64,000 nucleotides of DNA, from assembly GCF_002205635.1 (NCBI RefSeq), contig NZ_NISJ01000004.1:124001-188000 (forward strand), in the 5' to 3' direction. This document shows positions 1 through 8,759 of this stretch, one piece after another. A program made the position numbers and the translations under genes. This DNA comes from Sphingopyxis witflariensis. GTDB lineage: Bacteria; Pseudomonadota; Alphaproteobacteria; Sphingomonadales; Sphingomonadaceae. Under the pieces are notes generated by a model that saw only the letters and a program-made list of their open reading frames with translations, had not been told where the DNA came from and searched no databases. Position 1 is the stretch's first letter, and every line of letters begins with the position of its first letter.

Positions 1-1
1 C

Positions 2-1075
2 TTCGTCAAGGTCGTCGGCTTCATCGCTTTCATGTTGATCGTCGGACGGCGGGTGCTGCCATGGGTGCTGCACTGGGTTGCACATTCGGGGTCGCGCGAG
101 CTGTTCCGGCTCGCAGTGCTCGCGATCGCGCTCGGCGTCGCCTTCGGCGCGGCGGTGATTTTTGATGTCAGCTTTGCGCTTGGCGCCTTTTTCGCCGGCA
201 TGATCCTCGGCGAAACGCAGCTCAGCCGCCGCGCCGCCGAAGAGACGCTGCCGCTGCGCGATGCCTTTGCGGTGCTGTTCTTCGTCTCGGTCGGGATGCT
301 GTTCGACCCGACGGTGCTGGTCGAACAGCCGGGGCCGGTGCTCGCGACGGTCGCTATCATCGTGCTGGGCAAGTCGCTCGCGGCCTTTGCCATCGTCCGC
401 GCCTTTGGCCATTCGGGGCGGACCGCGACGACGGTGTCGGTCAGCCTCGCGCAGATTGGCGAATTTTCCTTCATCCTCGCGGGGCTGGGGGTCGGGCTGA
501 AAGTCATGCCCGACACCGCCCGTGACCTGATCCTTGCCGGGTCGATCCTGTCGATCCTGTTCAACCCCCTGCTCTTCACGCTGGCGGTGCGGTGGATGCG
601 CGCCGAGACCGAGCGCGAAGCCGAGGCCGACGCGGCGGCCGAGGCGGCATTGCCGCCGCCCGAGCCGGTGCGCACCGTGCTGATCGGCTTTGGCCGCGTC
701 GGCAGCCATATCGGCAGCCTTGTGTGCGGGCGCGGCGAGCGGCTGACGGTGATCGAGGATCAGGGCGATATGGCGGCGGCGGCCGAAGCGGCGGGCGCGA
801 CGGTCATCATCGGCAATGCCGCGAAGGAAAGCGTGCTGCGCCAGGCGCAGATCGAAAGCGCGACGACCCTGTTGATCGCGATCCCCGAAGGGGTCGAGGC
901 GGGCGTGATCGTGCGCCGCGCCCGCGCGATCAACCCCGCGCTGACGATCGTCGCGCGCGCCCATTCGGACGAAGAGGTCGACGATCTGAAGCGGCGCGGC
1001 GCCGACCATGTTGTGATGGCCGAACGCGAGACCGCATCGCGGATGGCGGAACGTGCGCTGACGATGCGGAAATAG
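2..1075 (+). CDS. CPA2-family monovalent cation:proton antiporter with RCK domain, 5' truncated
   Basis: The reading frame is open from base 2, so the N-terminal part lies outside the window. The visible part has several hydrophobic helices of the Na+/H+ exchanger domain (PF00999), including the run FALGAFFAGMILGE, followed by a cytoplasmic TrkA-N/RCK domain that starts at VLIGFGRVGSH (about base 678), a Rossmann nucleotide-binding motif. This architecture is that of KefB/KefC/YbaL-type potassium or proton antiporters of the inner membrane. The ion and gating ligand cannot be told from sequence. A hairpin repeat follows the stop. Confidence 0.85.
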   Translation, partial: FVKVVGFIAFMLIVGRRVLPWVLHWVAHSGSRELFRLAVLAIALGVAFGAAVIFDVSFALGAFFAGMILGETQLSRRAAEETLPLRDAFAVLFFVSVGMLFDPTVLVEQPGPVLATVAIIVLGKSLAAFAIVRAFGHSGRTATTVSVSLAQIGEFSFILAGLGVGLKVMPDTARDLILAGSILSILFNPLLFTLAVRWMRAETEREAEADAAAEAALPPPEPVRTVLIGFGRVGSHIGSLVCGRGERLTVIEDQGDMAAAAEAAGATVIIGNAAKESVLRQAQIESATTLLIAIPEGVEAGVIVRRARAINPALTIVARAHSDEEVDDLKRRGADHVVMAERETASRMAERALTMRK

Positions 1076-1102
1076 GCCGAAGTTCGGCCGACACCCAATA
1101 TT

Positions 1103-1177
1103 GTCATCCCCGCGAAAGCGGGGACCCAGTTCAGACGGTCGCTGCGCAAACTGGGTTCCCGCTTTCGCGGGAATGAC
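1103..1177. repeat. Hairpin repeat (GC-rich REP-like element)
   Basis: A long inverted repeat: GTCATCCCCGCGAAAGCGGG on the left pairs with CCCGCTTTCGCGGGAATGAC on the right, extended inward by CCCAGTT/AACTGGG. It lies between the antiporter stop and recQ and could act as a transcription end or RNA-stability element. Related hairpins occur at 6934-7011 and 61196-61264. Confidence 0.75.
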
Positions 1178-1268
1178 GAGGGGGAAGGGGCGACACGAGC
1201 GGGAATGGGGTGGGCCGACATAGAGGGGGCTTCCCCCGCCGCGCTATCCCCCCTATCGCGGCCCCGAT

Positions 1269-3044
1269 ATGTCCGCTGACGCGCTTCTCCCCCTGCTCAA
1301 ATCGACCTTTGGCTTCGACCATTTCCGCGGCCGACAGGCCGAGGTCGTCGACCGGGTGATGGCGCGCGAGCGCACGCTGGCGGTGATGCCGACCGGCGCG
1401 GGCAAGTCATTGACCTATCAATTGCCCGCGGTCGCGCTCGACGGCTGCGTCGTCGTCGTGTCGCCGCTGATCGCGCTGATGCACGATCAGTTGCGCGGCG
1501 CGCGCGCGGCGGGGATCCGCGCCGCGAGCCTGACCAGCGTCGATATGGACGGCGCCGAAACGCGGCAGGCCTATCGCGACGGCACGCTCGATCTGCTGTA
1601 TGTCGCCCCCGAACGCGCGACGGGCGAGGGGTTTCGCGCGCTGCTCGAGGCCCGCACCCCGGCATTGTTCGCGATCGACGAAGCGCATTGCGTTTCGGAA
1701 TGGGGGCATGATTTCCGCCCCGATTACCGCTTGCTCCGTCCGTTGCTCGATGCCTTTCCGCAGGTGCCGCGCCTCGCGCTCACCGCAACCGCCGACAAGC
1801 ACACGCGCGAGGATATTCTCGTTCAGCTCGGTATCCCCGATGACGGGCTGATCCTCGCGGGTTTCGACCGGCCGAACATCCGCTATGCGATCCGCCCGCG
1901 GATCAGTCCGGCGCGGCAGCTGCTCGATTTCATCGCCGCCAATCCTGGGCCGGGGATCGTCTATGCCCCGACGCGCAGCGGCACCGAGCGGCTCGCCGAA
2001 CAGCTCGCCACCGCGACCGGGCGCCGCGTCGCGGCCTATCACGCCGGGCTCGATTCCGAGATACGCGCGCGGGTGCAGCATGATTTCGTCGCCAGCGAGG
2101 ACGGCATCGTCACCGCGACGGTCGCCTTCGGCATGGGGATCGACAAGCCCGACGTGCGCTTCGTCGCGCATGCCGCGCTGCCCAAGTCGATCGAAAGCTA
2201 TTATCAGGAAACCGGGCGCGGCGGGCGCGATGGCGACCCTGCCGAGACGCTGATGCTGTGGGGCGCCAATGACTTCGCGACCGCGCGGGTGCGGCTGGCC
2301 GAATTGCCCGAGGCGCGCGTCGCGGGCGAGCGCGCACGGCTGAACGCGCTGGCGGTGCTGGTCGAGACGGTCGAGTGTCGCCGCGCCGCGCTGCTCCGTC
2401 ATTTCGGCGAAAATCCGCCGATGAACTGCGGCAATTGCGACAATTGCCTCGACCCCGCAGCGCAGGTCGATGCGACGGTGCTGGCGCAGAAATTGCTGAG
2501 TGCGGTCTATCGCACCGGACAAAGCTATGGCGCCGGGCATATCGAGGCGGTGCTGACCGGGCGTAGCGATGAGCGGATCGTCGGCCGCGGTCACGACAAA
2601 TTATCGGTGTTCGGGATCGTCGAGGGCGAAGAGGCGCGGCTGATCAAGCCGCTGGTGCGCAGCCTGATGGCGCGGGAAGCCTTGTCGACGACCGAACATG
2701 GCGGGTTGATGCTCGGCCCCGCGGCGAAGCCGGTGCTGAAGGGCGAAGCGCCGGTGTTGATGGCCGAACCGCCGCTGAAGCGGACGAAGCGCGATCCCCG
2801 GGGCGCTGGGGCGGCGGCGAACCCCGTCGGCGACCCGCTGTTCGACGCGCTGCGCGCGACGCGGCGCGAATTGGCGCAGGAGGCGGGCGTGCCGCCCTAT
2901 GTCATCTTCCACGACGCGGTGTTGCGCGCGATGGCGAACGAGCGGCCGACGAACCGTAGCGCGCTGTCGACGATCCCCGGGGTCGGGGCGAAGAAGCTCG
3001 ACGCGTGGGGTGATGCTTTTCTGGCGGTGATCGACCAATATTAG
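1269..3044 (+). CDS. recQ: ATP-dependent DNA helicase RecQ
   Basis: A 591-residue superfamily 2 3'-5' DNA helicase that unwinds recombination and replication intermediates. Walker A is PTGAGKS (41-47), the DEAH box is followed by CVSEWGHDFRPDY (from 137), and the arginine-finger helicase motif is QETGRGGRDG. A zinc-binding cysteine cluster (CGNCDNC) sits near residue 395, and a C-terminal HRDC domain occupies roughly 515-585. Length and order match bacterial RecQ. No clear Shine-Dalgarno sequence precedes the ATG. It stands alone, with short gaps on both sides. Confidence 0.96.
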   Translation: MSADALLPLLKSTFGFDHFRGRQAEVVDRVMARERTLAVMPTGAGKSLTYQLPAVALDGCVVVVSPLIALMHDQLRGARAAGIRAASLTSVDMDGAETRQAYRDGTLDLLYVAPERATGEGFRALLEARTPALFAIDEAHCVSEWGHDFRPDYRLLRPLLDAFPQVPRLALTATADKHTREDILVQLGIPDDGLILAGFDRPNIRYAIRPRISPARQLLDFIAANPGPGIVYAPTRSGTERLAEQLATATGRRVAAYHAGLDSEIRARVQHDFVASEDGIVTATVAFGMGIDKPDVRFVAHAALPKSIESYYQETGRGGRDGDPAETLMLWGANDFATARVRLAELPEARVAGERARLNALAVLVETVECRRAALLRHFGENPPMNCGNCDNCLDPAAQVDATVLAQKLLSAVYRTGQSYGAGHIEAVLTGRSDERIVGRGHDKLSVFGIVEGEEARLIKPLVRSLMAREALSTTEHGGLMLGPAAKPVLKGEAPVLMAEPPLKRTKRDPRGAGAAANPVGDPLFDALRATRRELAQEAGVPPYVIFHDAVLRAMANERPTNRSALSTIPGVGAKKLDAWGDAFLAVIDQY

Positions 3045-3132
3045 TGCCCGTGGAGCCACGCATTGGAGCCGATTTACTCAACGAAAACAGATTGTAATCG
3101 CGCTCGCGTCGGTGCGTTTGATGCGGTAGCAG

Positions 3133-4194
3133 ATGCGAATGCCGGTGCAGGACGTCCTTGACCTGATGATTCGCGGCGCCGCGACGGCGCTATTCTGCCT
3201 GTGGATCGCGATATTGTGGCGCGACTATCGCAATATATTGTCGGCGCGCGTCGCGATCGCGATGAACTTTGCCATCATCGCCTATTTGCTGGCGCCGGCT
3301 TTCCGTCCTGCGTCGCCGTTCAGTTTTCCTTTCGTCGTAGTCGACGCCTTGTCTTTGGCGGTGCCGGCGCTGTTCTGGCTCTTCGCCCGGCTGTGGTTCG
3401 ACGACCGACAGCGGATCGACTGGCGCGACGGGTTGCTGATGGTCGGCTTTGCCGCGCTGCTGCTGGCGCAGGTCGCGGCGATCGTGACGACGGGCTGGTT
3501 CAGCTGGGAGATCATGCTGCTCGTACGCATCGGCATGCTGGGGTTCGCGCTCGGCGGGATATGGATCGCCTGGCGCGGGCGCGCCGCGGATCTGATCGAG
3601 GAGCGGCGCAGTTTTCGCCTTGCGGTGGTCGGCGCGATCGGCGGTTTCATCATGTGGATCATCTTCATCGAAATGTTCCCGAGCCGCGATATGAACCACG
3701 ACCTGCGGCAGATGGTGACACTGCCCGCGATCGTGATCGCGACCTTCATTGTGTCGGTCGGCCTCTATCGCTTCCGCTCGGCTGAACTTTTCGCCGCGCC
3801 CGATGCTGCGCCGCAACGGGTGGAGGCGGAGCCCGCGGCGCCATCGGGACTCGCGCGGCGGTTGCAGGCGGTGATGGCCGAAGAGCGCGCCTATCGCGCC
3901 GAGGGCTTTTCGATCGCGGCGCTTGCAGCGCAGCTGGGCGAGCCCGAATATCGCGTGCGCCGGGCGATCAACGGTGAAATGGGGTTTCGCAACTTCACAG
4001 CCTTTCTGAACAGCTTTCGTCTAGAGGAGGTGTGCGCGGCGCTGGCCGATCCCGCGCAGCAAAGCGTGCCGATCCTGACCATCGCGATCGACGCGGGTTT
4101 CGGGTCGCTTGGCCCCTTTAACCGCGCCTTTCGCGATGCGGAGGGGATGACGCCAAGCGAATATCGCGCCGCGCGGCTGGGGACACGCGACTGA
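3133..4194 (+). CDS. AraC-family regulator with seven-helix membrane N-terminus
   Basis: A 353-residue protein in two parts. Residues 1 to about 210 hold seven strongly hydrophobic segments, and residues about 240-350 form an AraC-type helix-turn-helix domain (HTH_18), with the second recognition helix in IAIDAGFGSLGPFNRAFRDAEGMTPSEYR. Membrane-bound AraC proteins of this build are known in proteobacteria, but their signals mostly are not. It lies just upstream of a sterol-desaturase-like gene on the same strand, so control of that gene is a reasonable inference. An ATG six bases in is an alternative start. Confidence 0.85.
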   Translation: MRMPVQDVLDLMIRGAATALFCLWIAILWRDYRNILSARVAIAMNFAIIAYLLAPAFRPASPFSFPFVVVDALSLAVPALFWLFARLWFDDRQRIDWRDGLLMVGFAALLLAQVAAIVTTGWFSWEIMLLVRIGMLGFALGGIWIAWRGRAADLIEERRSFRLAVVGAIGGFIMWIIFIEMFPSRDMNHDLRQMVTLPAIVIATFIVSVGLYRFRSAELFAAPDAAPQRVEAEPAAPSGLARRLQAVMAEERAYRAEGFSIAALAAQLGEPEYRVRRAINGEMGFRNFTAFLNSFRLEEVCAALADPAQQSVPILTIAIDAGFGSLGPFNRAFRDAEGMTPSEYRAARLGTRD

Positions 4195-4290
4195 TCGATT
4201 CTGAAATCGGCTAGCCGAATTTCGACATTGCGGAGCGGAGCGGACGCAAAACTGCTCGGACGCGGCCTTCCAGTTCAGGAGGGTGCCCGC

Positions 4291-5127
4291 ATGATATCAG
4301 ATTTTCCGCCGCTCGCCATATTGATTGAAAAAGGGCCGGCGATGTTCGGCGTCGATGCCGGACGCTATGTCATCGTCGCGGCGGTGACGAGCGCGATCGT
4401 CTGGGGGCTGCGCCGCACGCGCCTTGGCACGCGCAAGATTCAGGCGCGTGAGGCGACCGCCGCCGACATGCGCCGCGAGATGTTCCAGTCCTTGCGCTCG
4501 ATCGGCGTCTATATCGTCATGGCGCTGCTTCTTTTGTGGGCCTTTGGGGGAGCGGGAATTTACCAGTTCGAAGGCAGCTATGGTTTCGGGGCCGATATGG
4601 CGCTGCTGGCGGCGACGATCGTCGCGCACGACACCTATTTCTATTGGGCGCATCGTACGATGCACCATCCCAAATTGTTCAAATATTTCCACCGCGCGCA
4701 TCATCGGTCGGTGACCCCTACCGCATGGGCGATTTACAGTTTCGCCATTCCCGAAGCGGTCGTGATGTTCGCCTTCATCCCGCTCTGGTTGACGATCGTC
4801 TCGGTACCGATCTGGGTCATGTTCATGTGGGCCAATTTCCAGCTGATCCGCAACGCGATGGGACACGCCGGTTTCGAACTTCACCCGCGCTGGTGGCTGT
4901 CGTCACCGCTGACCCGCTGGATCAACACCACGACGCACCACGACCTGCACCATAGCGGCGGCTTCAACACCAATTACGGGCTCTATTTCACCTGGTGGGA
5001 CAGGCTGATGGGAACCGAGCATCCGCGCTATGCCGAACGTTTTGCCGAAGTCGTCGCCGACCGGAGTAGTTCCCCTGCCCCGGCGGCGGCGGCACCCGAG
5101 GGCGAAAAGGCGCCGGTCCCCGCCTAG
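4291..5127 (+). CDS. Sterol desaturase / fatty acid hydroxylase family protein
   Basis: A 278-residue integral membrane di-iron protein (PF04116). The histidine clusters that bind iron are visible: HDTYFYWAHRTMHH (113-126), HRAHH (134-138), and a C-terminal THHDLHHSGGFNTNYG. These enzymes hydroxylate or desaturate lipid substrates; the substrate here is unknown. The ATG at 4291 was chosen because AGGAGGG lies directly upstream; a longer in-frame reading from 4228 has no such site. The last 25 residues are a low-complexity Pro/Ala tail. The preceding membrane AraC regulator may control it. Confidence 0.9.
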   Translation: MISDFPPLAILIEKGPAMFGVDAGRYVIVAAVTSAIVWGLRRTRLGTRKIQAREATAADMRREMFQSLRSIGVYIVMALLLLWAFGGAGIYQFEGSYGFGADMALLAATIVAHDTYFYWAHRTMHHPKLFKYFHRAHHRSVTPTAWAIYSFAIPEAVVMFAFIPLWLTIVSVPIWVMFMWANFQLIRNAMGHAGFELHPRWWLSSPLTRWINTTTHHDLHHSGGFNTNYGLYFTWWDRLMGTEHPRYAERFAEVVADRSSSPAPAAAAPEGEKAPVPA

Positions 5128-5183
5128 GGGGCCGTCGGGCTTTCACGCTTGTCAGCCAAAACGTGCGGCCTATAGATCGCGGC

Positions 5184-5618
5184 ATGAGCGATTTTCGTCC
5201 CCTGTCCGCCGACTATAGCGTCGCCCCGCAGATTTCCGTCGAGGATGTGGCCGCGGCCAAATCCGCGGGCTTTGCGATGATCGTCAACAACCGGCCCGAT
5301 GGCGAGGAGCCGTCGGCGCCGCAGGGCGACGATATTGCGAATGCCGCCGCGGCCGAGGGCCTCGCTTATGCGTCGATCCCGGTCGGTCATGCGGGCTTCA
5401 GTCATCCGCAGCTCGACGCGCTCGACGCGTTGCTGGCGGGGGCGACCGGGCCGGTGCTGGCCTATTGCCGTTCGGGGACGCGCTCGACGCATTTGTGGGC
5501 GCTGACCCGCGCCCGTGCGGGCGACGATGTCGGCGCGCTGTGCGAAGCGGCGGCGGGCGCGGGTTATGATCTTTCGGGGCTGCGGCCGATGATGGACGCG
5601 TTGGCGGGCGAAAAGTGA
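5184..5618 (+). CDS. TIGR01244-family sulfur transferase / DUF442 phosphatase-like protein
   Basis: A small single-domain protein of about 144 residues with the fold of Blh-type beta-lactamase-like hydrolase partners and dual-specificity phosphatases. The catalytic-loop signature CRSGTRSTHLW is present (cysteine and arginine of a CX5R loop). The sequence begins FRPLSADYSVAPQIS, typical of the family, so the ATG at 5184 is preferred over a GTG 21 bases upstream. Its stop overlaps the next start by four bases (GTGA), so it heads a three-gene operon with a small membrane protein and a sterol-desaturase-like protein. Confidence 0.85.
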   Translation: MSDFRPLSADYSVAPQISVEDVAAAKSAGFAMIVNNRPDGEEPSAPQGDDIANAAAAEGLAYASIPVGHAGFSHPQLDALDALLAGATGPVLAYCRSGTRSTHLWALTRARAGDDVGALCEAAAGAGYDLSGLRPMMDALAGEK

Positions 5619-6022
5619 CGGCAGCGGAGCTGATTCAGACCGGCGTATCGCTTGTCGCAGTGTTGTTCGTCGCGTGGCTGGTCAAGGCGATGGGATTGGG
5701 TGCTGACCCGCGTATCGAGGATGCCGATCATGCCATCCGCCTCGCCGAAGAGGCCGAGGCGGGTTTTGGCGGGACAGAGGTCGCGCGCGACCGCGCGGGT
5801 TTTGCCGCGCTTGTCCGCAATGGTGAGGGGCGGCTGTTGCTCGTCCGCGCGCATGGCAATCATTTCGCCGCGCGCCGCGTCGATGCCAGCGTCGTTGCGC
5901 GGCTCGACAAGAATTTTCTGATCCTGACGACGCCCGAACGGACATTCGGATCGGTAACGCTGCAATTGGGGAAGGAAGCGGGAATGTGGGCGAGCCGGAT
6001 GCGTGAGATTGGTCGTGCCTGA
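5615..6022 (+). CDS. Hypothetical protein with one N-terminal membrane helix
   Basis: A 135-residue protein starting with GTG that overlaps the previous stop by four bases, indicating translational coupling. Residues about 8-25 form one transmembrane segment (VSLVAVLFVAWLVKAMG); the rest is a soluble alpha/beta-looking domain with no motif I recognise. Its end overlaps the start of the following desaturase-like gene. The tight packing suggests a shared role with its neighbours, but no function can be assigned. Confidence 0.75.
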   Translation: MTAAELIQTGVSLVAVLFVAWLVKAMGLGADPRIEDADHAIRLAEEAEAGFGGTEVARDRAGFAALVRNGEGRLLLVRAHGNHFAARRVDASVVARLDKNFLILTTPERTFGSVTLQLGKEAGMWASRMREIGRA

Positions 6023-6929
6023 ACTTCCCGATCCCGTCGTCTACGCGGTCCCCGCCTTCATCCTGCTGTTGATCGCCGAGATGCTGTTCTCGCTGCGCAA
6101 GGACAAAAGCCGCTACGAGGCGCGCGACACGCTGACCTCGCTGCTGCTCGGGACGGGCAGCCAGGTCGCGGGCGCGCTCGTCGGCGCGGCGGTCGTGGGG
6201 GCGTCGGTATGGGTGTATCAGTTTCACCTGTTCGAGATCGGGATCGAGTTCCGCACCTGGTGGTGGGCGTGGATCCTCTGCTTCTTCCTCGATGATCTCG
6301 CTTATTATGCCTTTCACCGCAGCGCGCACCGCGTCCGCTGGTTCTGGGCGAGCCATGTCATTCATCATTCGAGCCAGCATTATAATCTGTCGACGGCGCT
6401 GCGGCAGACGTGGACCGGTTTCATCAGCCTCGCCTTCATCTTCCGCCTGCCGTTGCTGCTGATCGGTTTTCCGCCGGCGATGGTGTTCTTCTGCGCCGCG
6501 CTCAACCTGATCTATCAATTCTGGATCCATACCGAAGCGATCGGTCGGACGCCCAAATGGTTCGAGGCGGTGATGAACACCCCGTCGCACCACCGCGTCC
6601 ATCACGGTGTCAATCCGCGCTACCTCGATTCCAACTATGCCGGGGTCTTCATCATCTGGGACAAGATGTTCGGCAGCTTCGTTCCTGAACGCGACGATGA
6701 ACCGGTGCGTTACGGCATCGTCAAGCAGCTCGGCAGCTTCAATATTTTGTGGGCCGCGGTGCATGAATGGGTCGGGATTGCGAAGGATGTCTGGCACGCG
6801 CCGTGGCGGCACAAGCTGTCCTATATGTGGCGCGAGCCCGGCTGGAGTCATGATGGTAGCCGGCAGACGAGCGATATGATCCGCGAGAAATGGCGGGCGG
6901 GGCGACCGGCCGAAGAGGCGGCGGAGTAA
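6003..6929 (+). CDS. Sterol desaturase / fatty acid hydroxylase family protein
   Basis: A 308-residue membrane di-iron enzyme of the same superfamily as the protein at 4291-5127, but in the longer alkylglycerol-monooxygenase-like branch. Histidine boxes: HRSAHRVRWFWASHVIHHSSQHYN near the middle and HHRVHHGVN towards the C-terminus, with several hydrophobic helices before and between. It starts with GTG inside the end of the preceding gene; a second in-frame GTG at 6015 is also possible. It is the last gene of a three-gene overlapping unit. Substrate unknown. Confidence 0.9.
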   Translation: MRLVVPELPDPVVYAVPAFILLLIAEMLFSLRKDKSRYEARDTLTSLLLGTGSQVAGALVGAAVVGASVWVYQFHLFEIGIEFRTWWWAWILCFFLDDLAYYAFHRSAHRVRWFWASHVIHHSSQHYNLSTALRQTWTGFISLAFIFRLPLLLIGFPPAMVFFCAALNLIYQFWIHTEAIGRTPKWFEAVMNTPSHHRVHHGVNPRYLDSNYAGVFIIWDKMFGSFVPERDDEPVRYGIVKQLGSFNILWAAVHEWVGIAKDVWHAPWRHKLSYMWREPGWSHDGSRQTSDMIREKWRAGRPAEEAAE

Positions 6930-6933
6930 CAAT

Positions 6934-7011
6934 CGTCGCCCCCGCGAATGCGGGAGCCGCTGGAGATGTAGCGCAAAACCGATAGCGGCCCCCGCCTTCG
7001 CGGGGGCGACG
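6934..7011. repeat. Hairpin repeat (GC-rich REP-like element)
   Basis: Inverted repeat with arms CGTCGCCCCCGCGAATGCGG and CCCCCGCCTTCGCGGGGGCG, five bases after the desaturase stop. It is related in design to the element at 1103-1177 and probably ends or stabilises the upstream transcript. Confidence 0.7.
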
Positions 7012-7036
7012 TGTAATGGGTTGCTTCGCCGTCTAA

Positions 7037-7052
7037 TGACATTCATGTAAGT
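7037..7052 (+). promoter_or_regulatory. Putative TetR-type operator upstream of GMC oxidoreductase
   Basis: TGACATTCATGTAAGT, 40 bases before the GMC oxidoreductase start, is an imperfect palindrome. It shares TGACA-N4-TGTAAGT with a site at 62233-62248 (reverse strand) in front of the TetR gene at 62240. The shared 12 fixed bases with identical spacing suggest one regulator binds both; this is inference. Confidence 0.45.
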
Positions 7053-7091
7053 CCTCAATGACCACCGATCGGGTGGCGAGGGGAGCGGTAC

Positions 7092-8678
7092 ATGGATCAG
7101 TTCGACATCATCGTCATCGGCGGCGGCAGTGCGGGGAGCGCGGCGGCGGGACGGCTTGCCGAGGATGGGGCGCGGACGGTCTGTCTGGTCGAGGCGGGCG
7201 GGACCAATGATAATATGCTGGTCAAGACGCCGGGTTTCATGCCCTTCATCCGCGAAGCTTCAAACTATCGCTTTGAAACCGTGCCGCAAAAGGGGCTGAA
7301 CGGCCGGACCGGTTATCAGCCGCGCGGGCGCGGGCTGGGCGGGTCGAGCGCGATCAACGCGATGGTTTATATCCGCGGGGTCGCCTTTGACTATGATCAA
7401 TGGGCCTCGCTCGGCGCGACGGGGTGGAGCTATGCCGATGTGCTGCCCTACTTCAAGCGCAGCGAGGGCAATGAACGCGGCGGCGACGAATTTCACGGTG
7501 GCGACGGGCCGCTCAACGTTATGGACCAGCGCTGGCCCAATGTGACGAGCCGCCGCTTCGTCGAGAGCGCGGCGTCGCTGCAACTGCCGCGCACCGCCGA
7601 TTTCAATGGCCCGAGCAATGAGGGTTTCGGCCTGTATCAGGTGACGCAAAAAGACGGCGAACGCTGGTCGGCGGCGCGCGCCTATGTCGAGCCATTGCGC
7701 GGGCGCGCCAATCTCGACATTCGCACCGGTGCGCTGGTCGAGAAGATATTGGTCGAAAATGGCCGCGCGGTGGGGGTGGTGATTCGGCGCGGCGGCAATC
7801 GCGAGACGCTGCGCGCGCGCGGCGGAGTGATATTGTCGGCGGGGGCGTTTGGGTCGCCCCAGATATTGATGCTGTCGGGGATCGGGCCGGCTGCGCATCT
7901 GAAGAATATGGGGCTGGGCGTGGTCGCCGACCGGGCGGCTGTCGGCGCCGATCTGCAGGACCATATCGACTATGTATCGGGTTGGGCGACCAAATCGGCC
8001 GAGCCCTTTGGCAACAGTCCGGGCGGCACCTGGCGGATGGTGAAGGCGATTTTCGAACATCGCACCAAGCGCACCGGGATCATGACGACCTGCTTTGCCG
8101 AGGCGGGTGGGTTCTGGAAATCATCGCCGGACCTGCCCGCGCCCGACATTCAATATCATTTCGTTCCGGCGCTGCTCGAGGATCATGGTCGGACCAAGGT
8201 GAAGGGGCATGGCTTTTCGTGCCATGCCTGTGTGCTGCGCCCCGAAAGTCGCGGGAGCGTGATGCTCGCGTCGGCCGATGCCAGCGCGGCGCCGATGATC
8301 GATCCGGGCTTCCTGACCGATGACCGCGACATGGCGACATTACGGGCGGGGGTGCGGATGATGCACCGTATCTGCGAAGCGCCGCCGCTGTCGGATTATG
8401 CCGGGACCGATCGCCACCCCGTCAACCTTGCTGACGATGCCGCACTCGACGCGCTGATCCGCGCGCGGGCCGACACCGTTTATCACCCGGTGGGAACGTG
8501 CCGGATGGGCAGCGACGCCGGGGCCGTGGTCGACCCGACGCTGAAGCTCAACGGCATCGACGGGCTGTGGGTCGCCGACGCCAGCATCATGCCGCGCCTC
8601 GTTTCGGGCAACACCAATGCGCCGAGCATCATGATCGGCGAACGTGCGGCCGATTTCGTGAAGGCGGCTTTGAATTAA
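7092..8678 (+). CDS. GMC-family FAD-dependent oxidoreductase (choline dehydrogenase-like)
   Basis: A 528-residue flavoprotein. The FAD-binding motif IIVIGGGSAGSAAAGRL is at the N-terminus, followed by the GMC signature GRGLGGSSAINAMVYIRG near residue 80 and the C-terminal catalytic block VYHPVGTCRMGS plus NTNAPSIMIGERAAD. Family members oxidise alcohols, including choline and long-chain or terpene alcohols; the substrate is not determined. GAGGGGAGC precedes the ATG. A probable TetR operator lies upstream. It is monocistronic and convergent with the HxlR-like gene, separated by a hairpin. Confidence 0.93.
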   Translation: MDQFDIIVIGGGSAGSAAAGRLAEDGARTVCLVEAGGTNDNMLVKTPGFMPFIREASNYRFETVPQKGLNGRTGYQPRGRGLGGSSAINAMVYIRGVAFDYDQWASLGATGWSYADVLPYFKRSEGNERGGDEFHGGDGPLNVMDQRWPNVTSRRFVESAASLQLPRTADFNGPSNEGFGLYQVTQKDGERWSAARAYVEPLRGRANLDIRTGALVEKILVENGRAVGVVIRRGGNRETLRARGGVILSAGAFGSPQILMLSGIGPAAHLKNMGLGVVADRAAVGADLQDHIDYVSGWATKSAEPFGNSPGGTWRMVKAIFEHRTKRTGIMTTCFAEAGGFWKSSPDLPAPDIQYHFVPALLEDHGRTKVKGHGFSCHACVLRPESRGSVMLASADASAAPMIDPGFLTDDRDMATLRAGVRMMHRICEAPPLSDYAGTDRHPVNLADDAALDALIRARADTVYHPVGTCRMGSDAGAVVDPTLKLNGIDGLWVADASIMPRLVSGNTNAPSIMIGERAADFVKAALN

Positions 8679-8683
8679 GCTGT

Positions 8684-8754
8684 TCCCCGTCAAAAGCCGG
8701 GGCCCATGAGGCAAAGGCCCGGTTCTCCTTCTGGGGCCCGGCTTTCGCCGGGGA
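8684..8754. repeat. Hairpin between convergent genes
   Basis: Arms CCCCGTCAAAAGCCGGGGCCC and GGGCCCGGCTTTCGCCGGGG form a long imperfect stem between the stops of the GMC oxidoreductase and the HxlR-like gene. It could serve both as a transcription barrier. Confidence 0.65.
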
Positions 8755-8759
8755 GCGAC

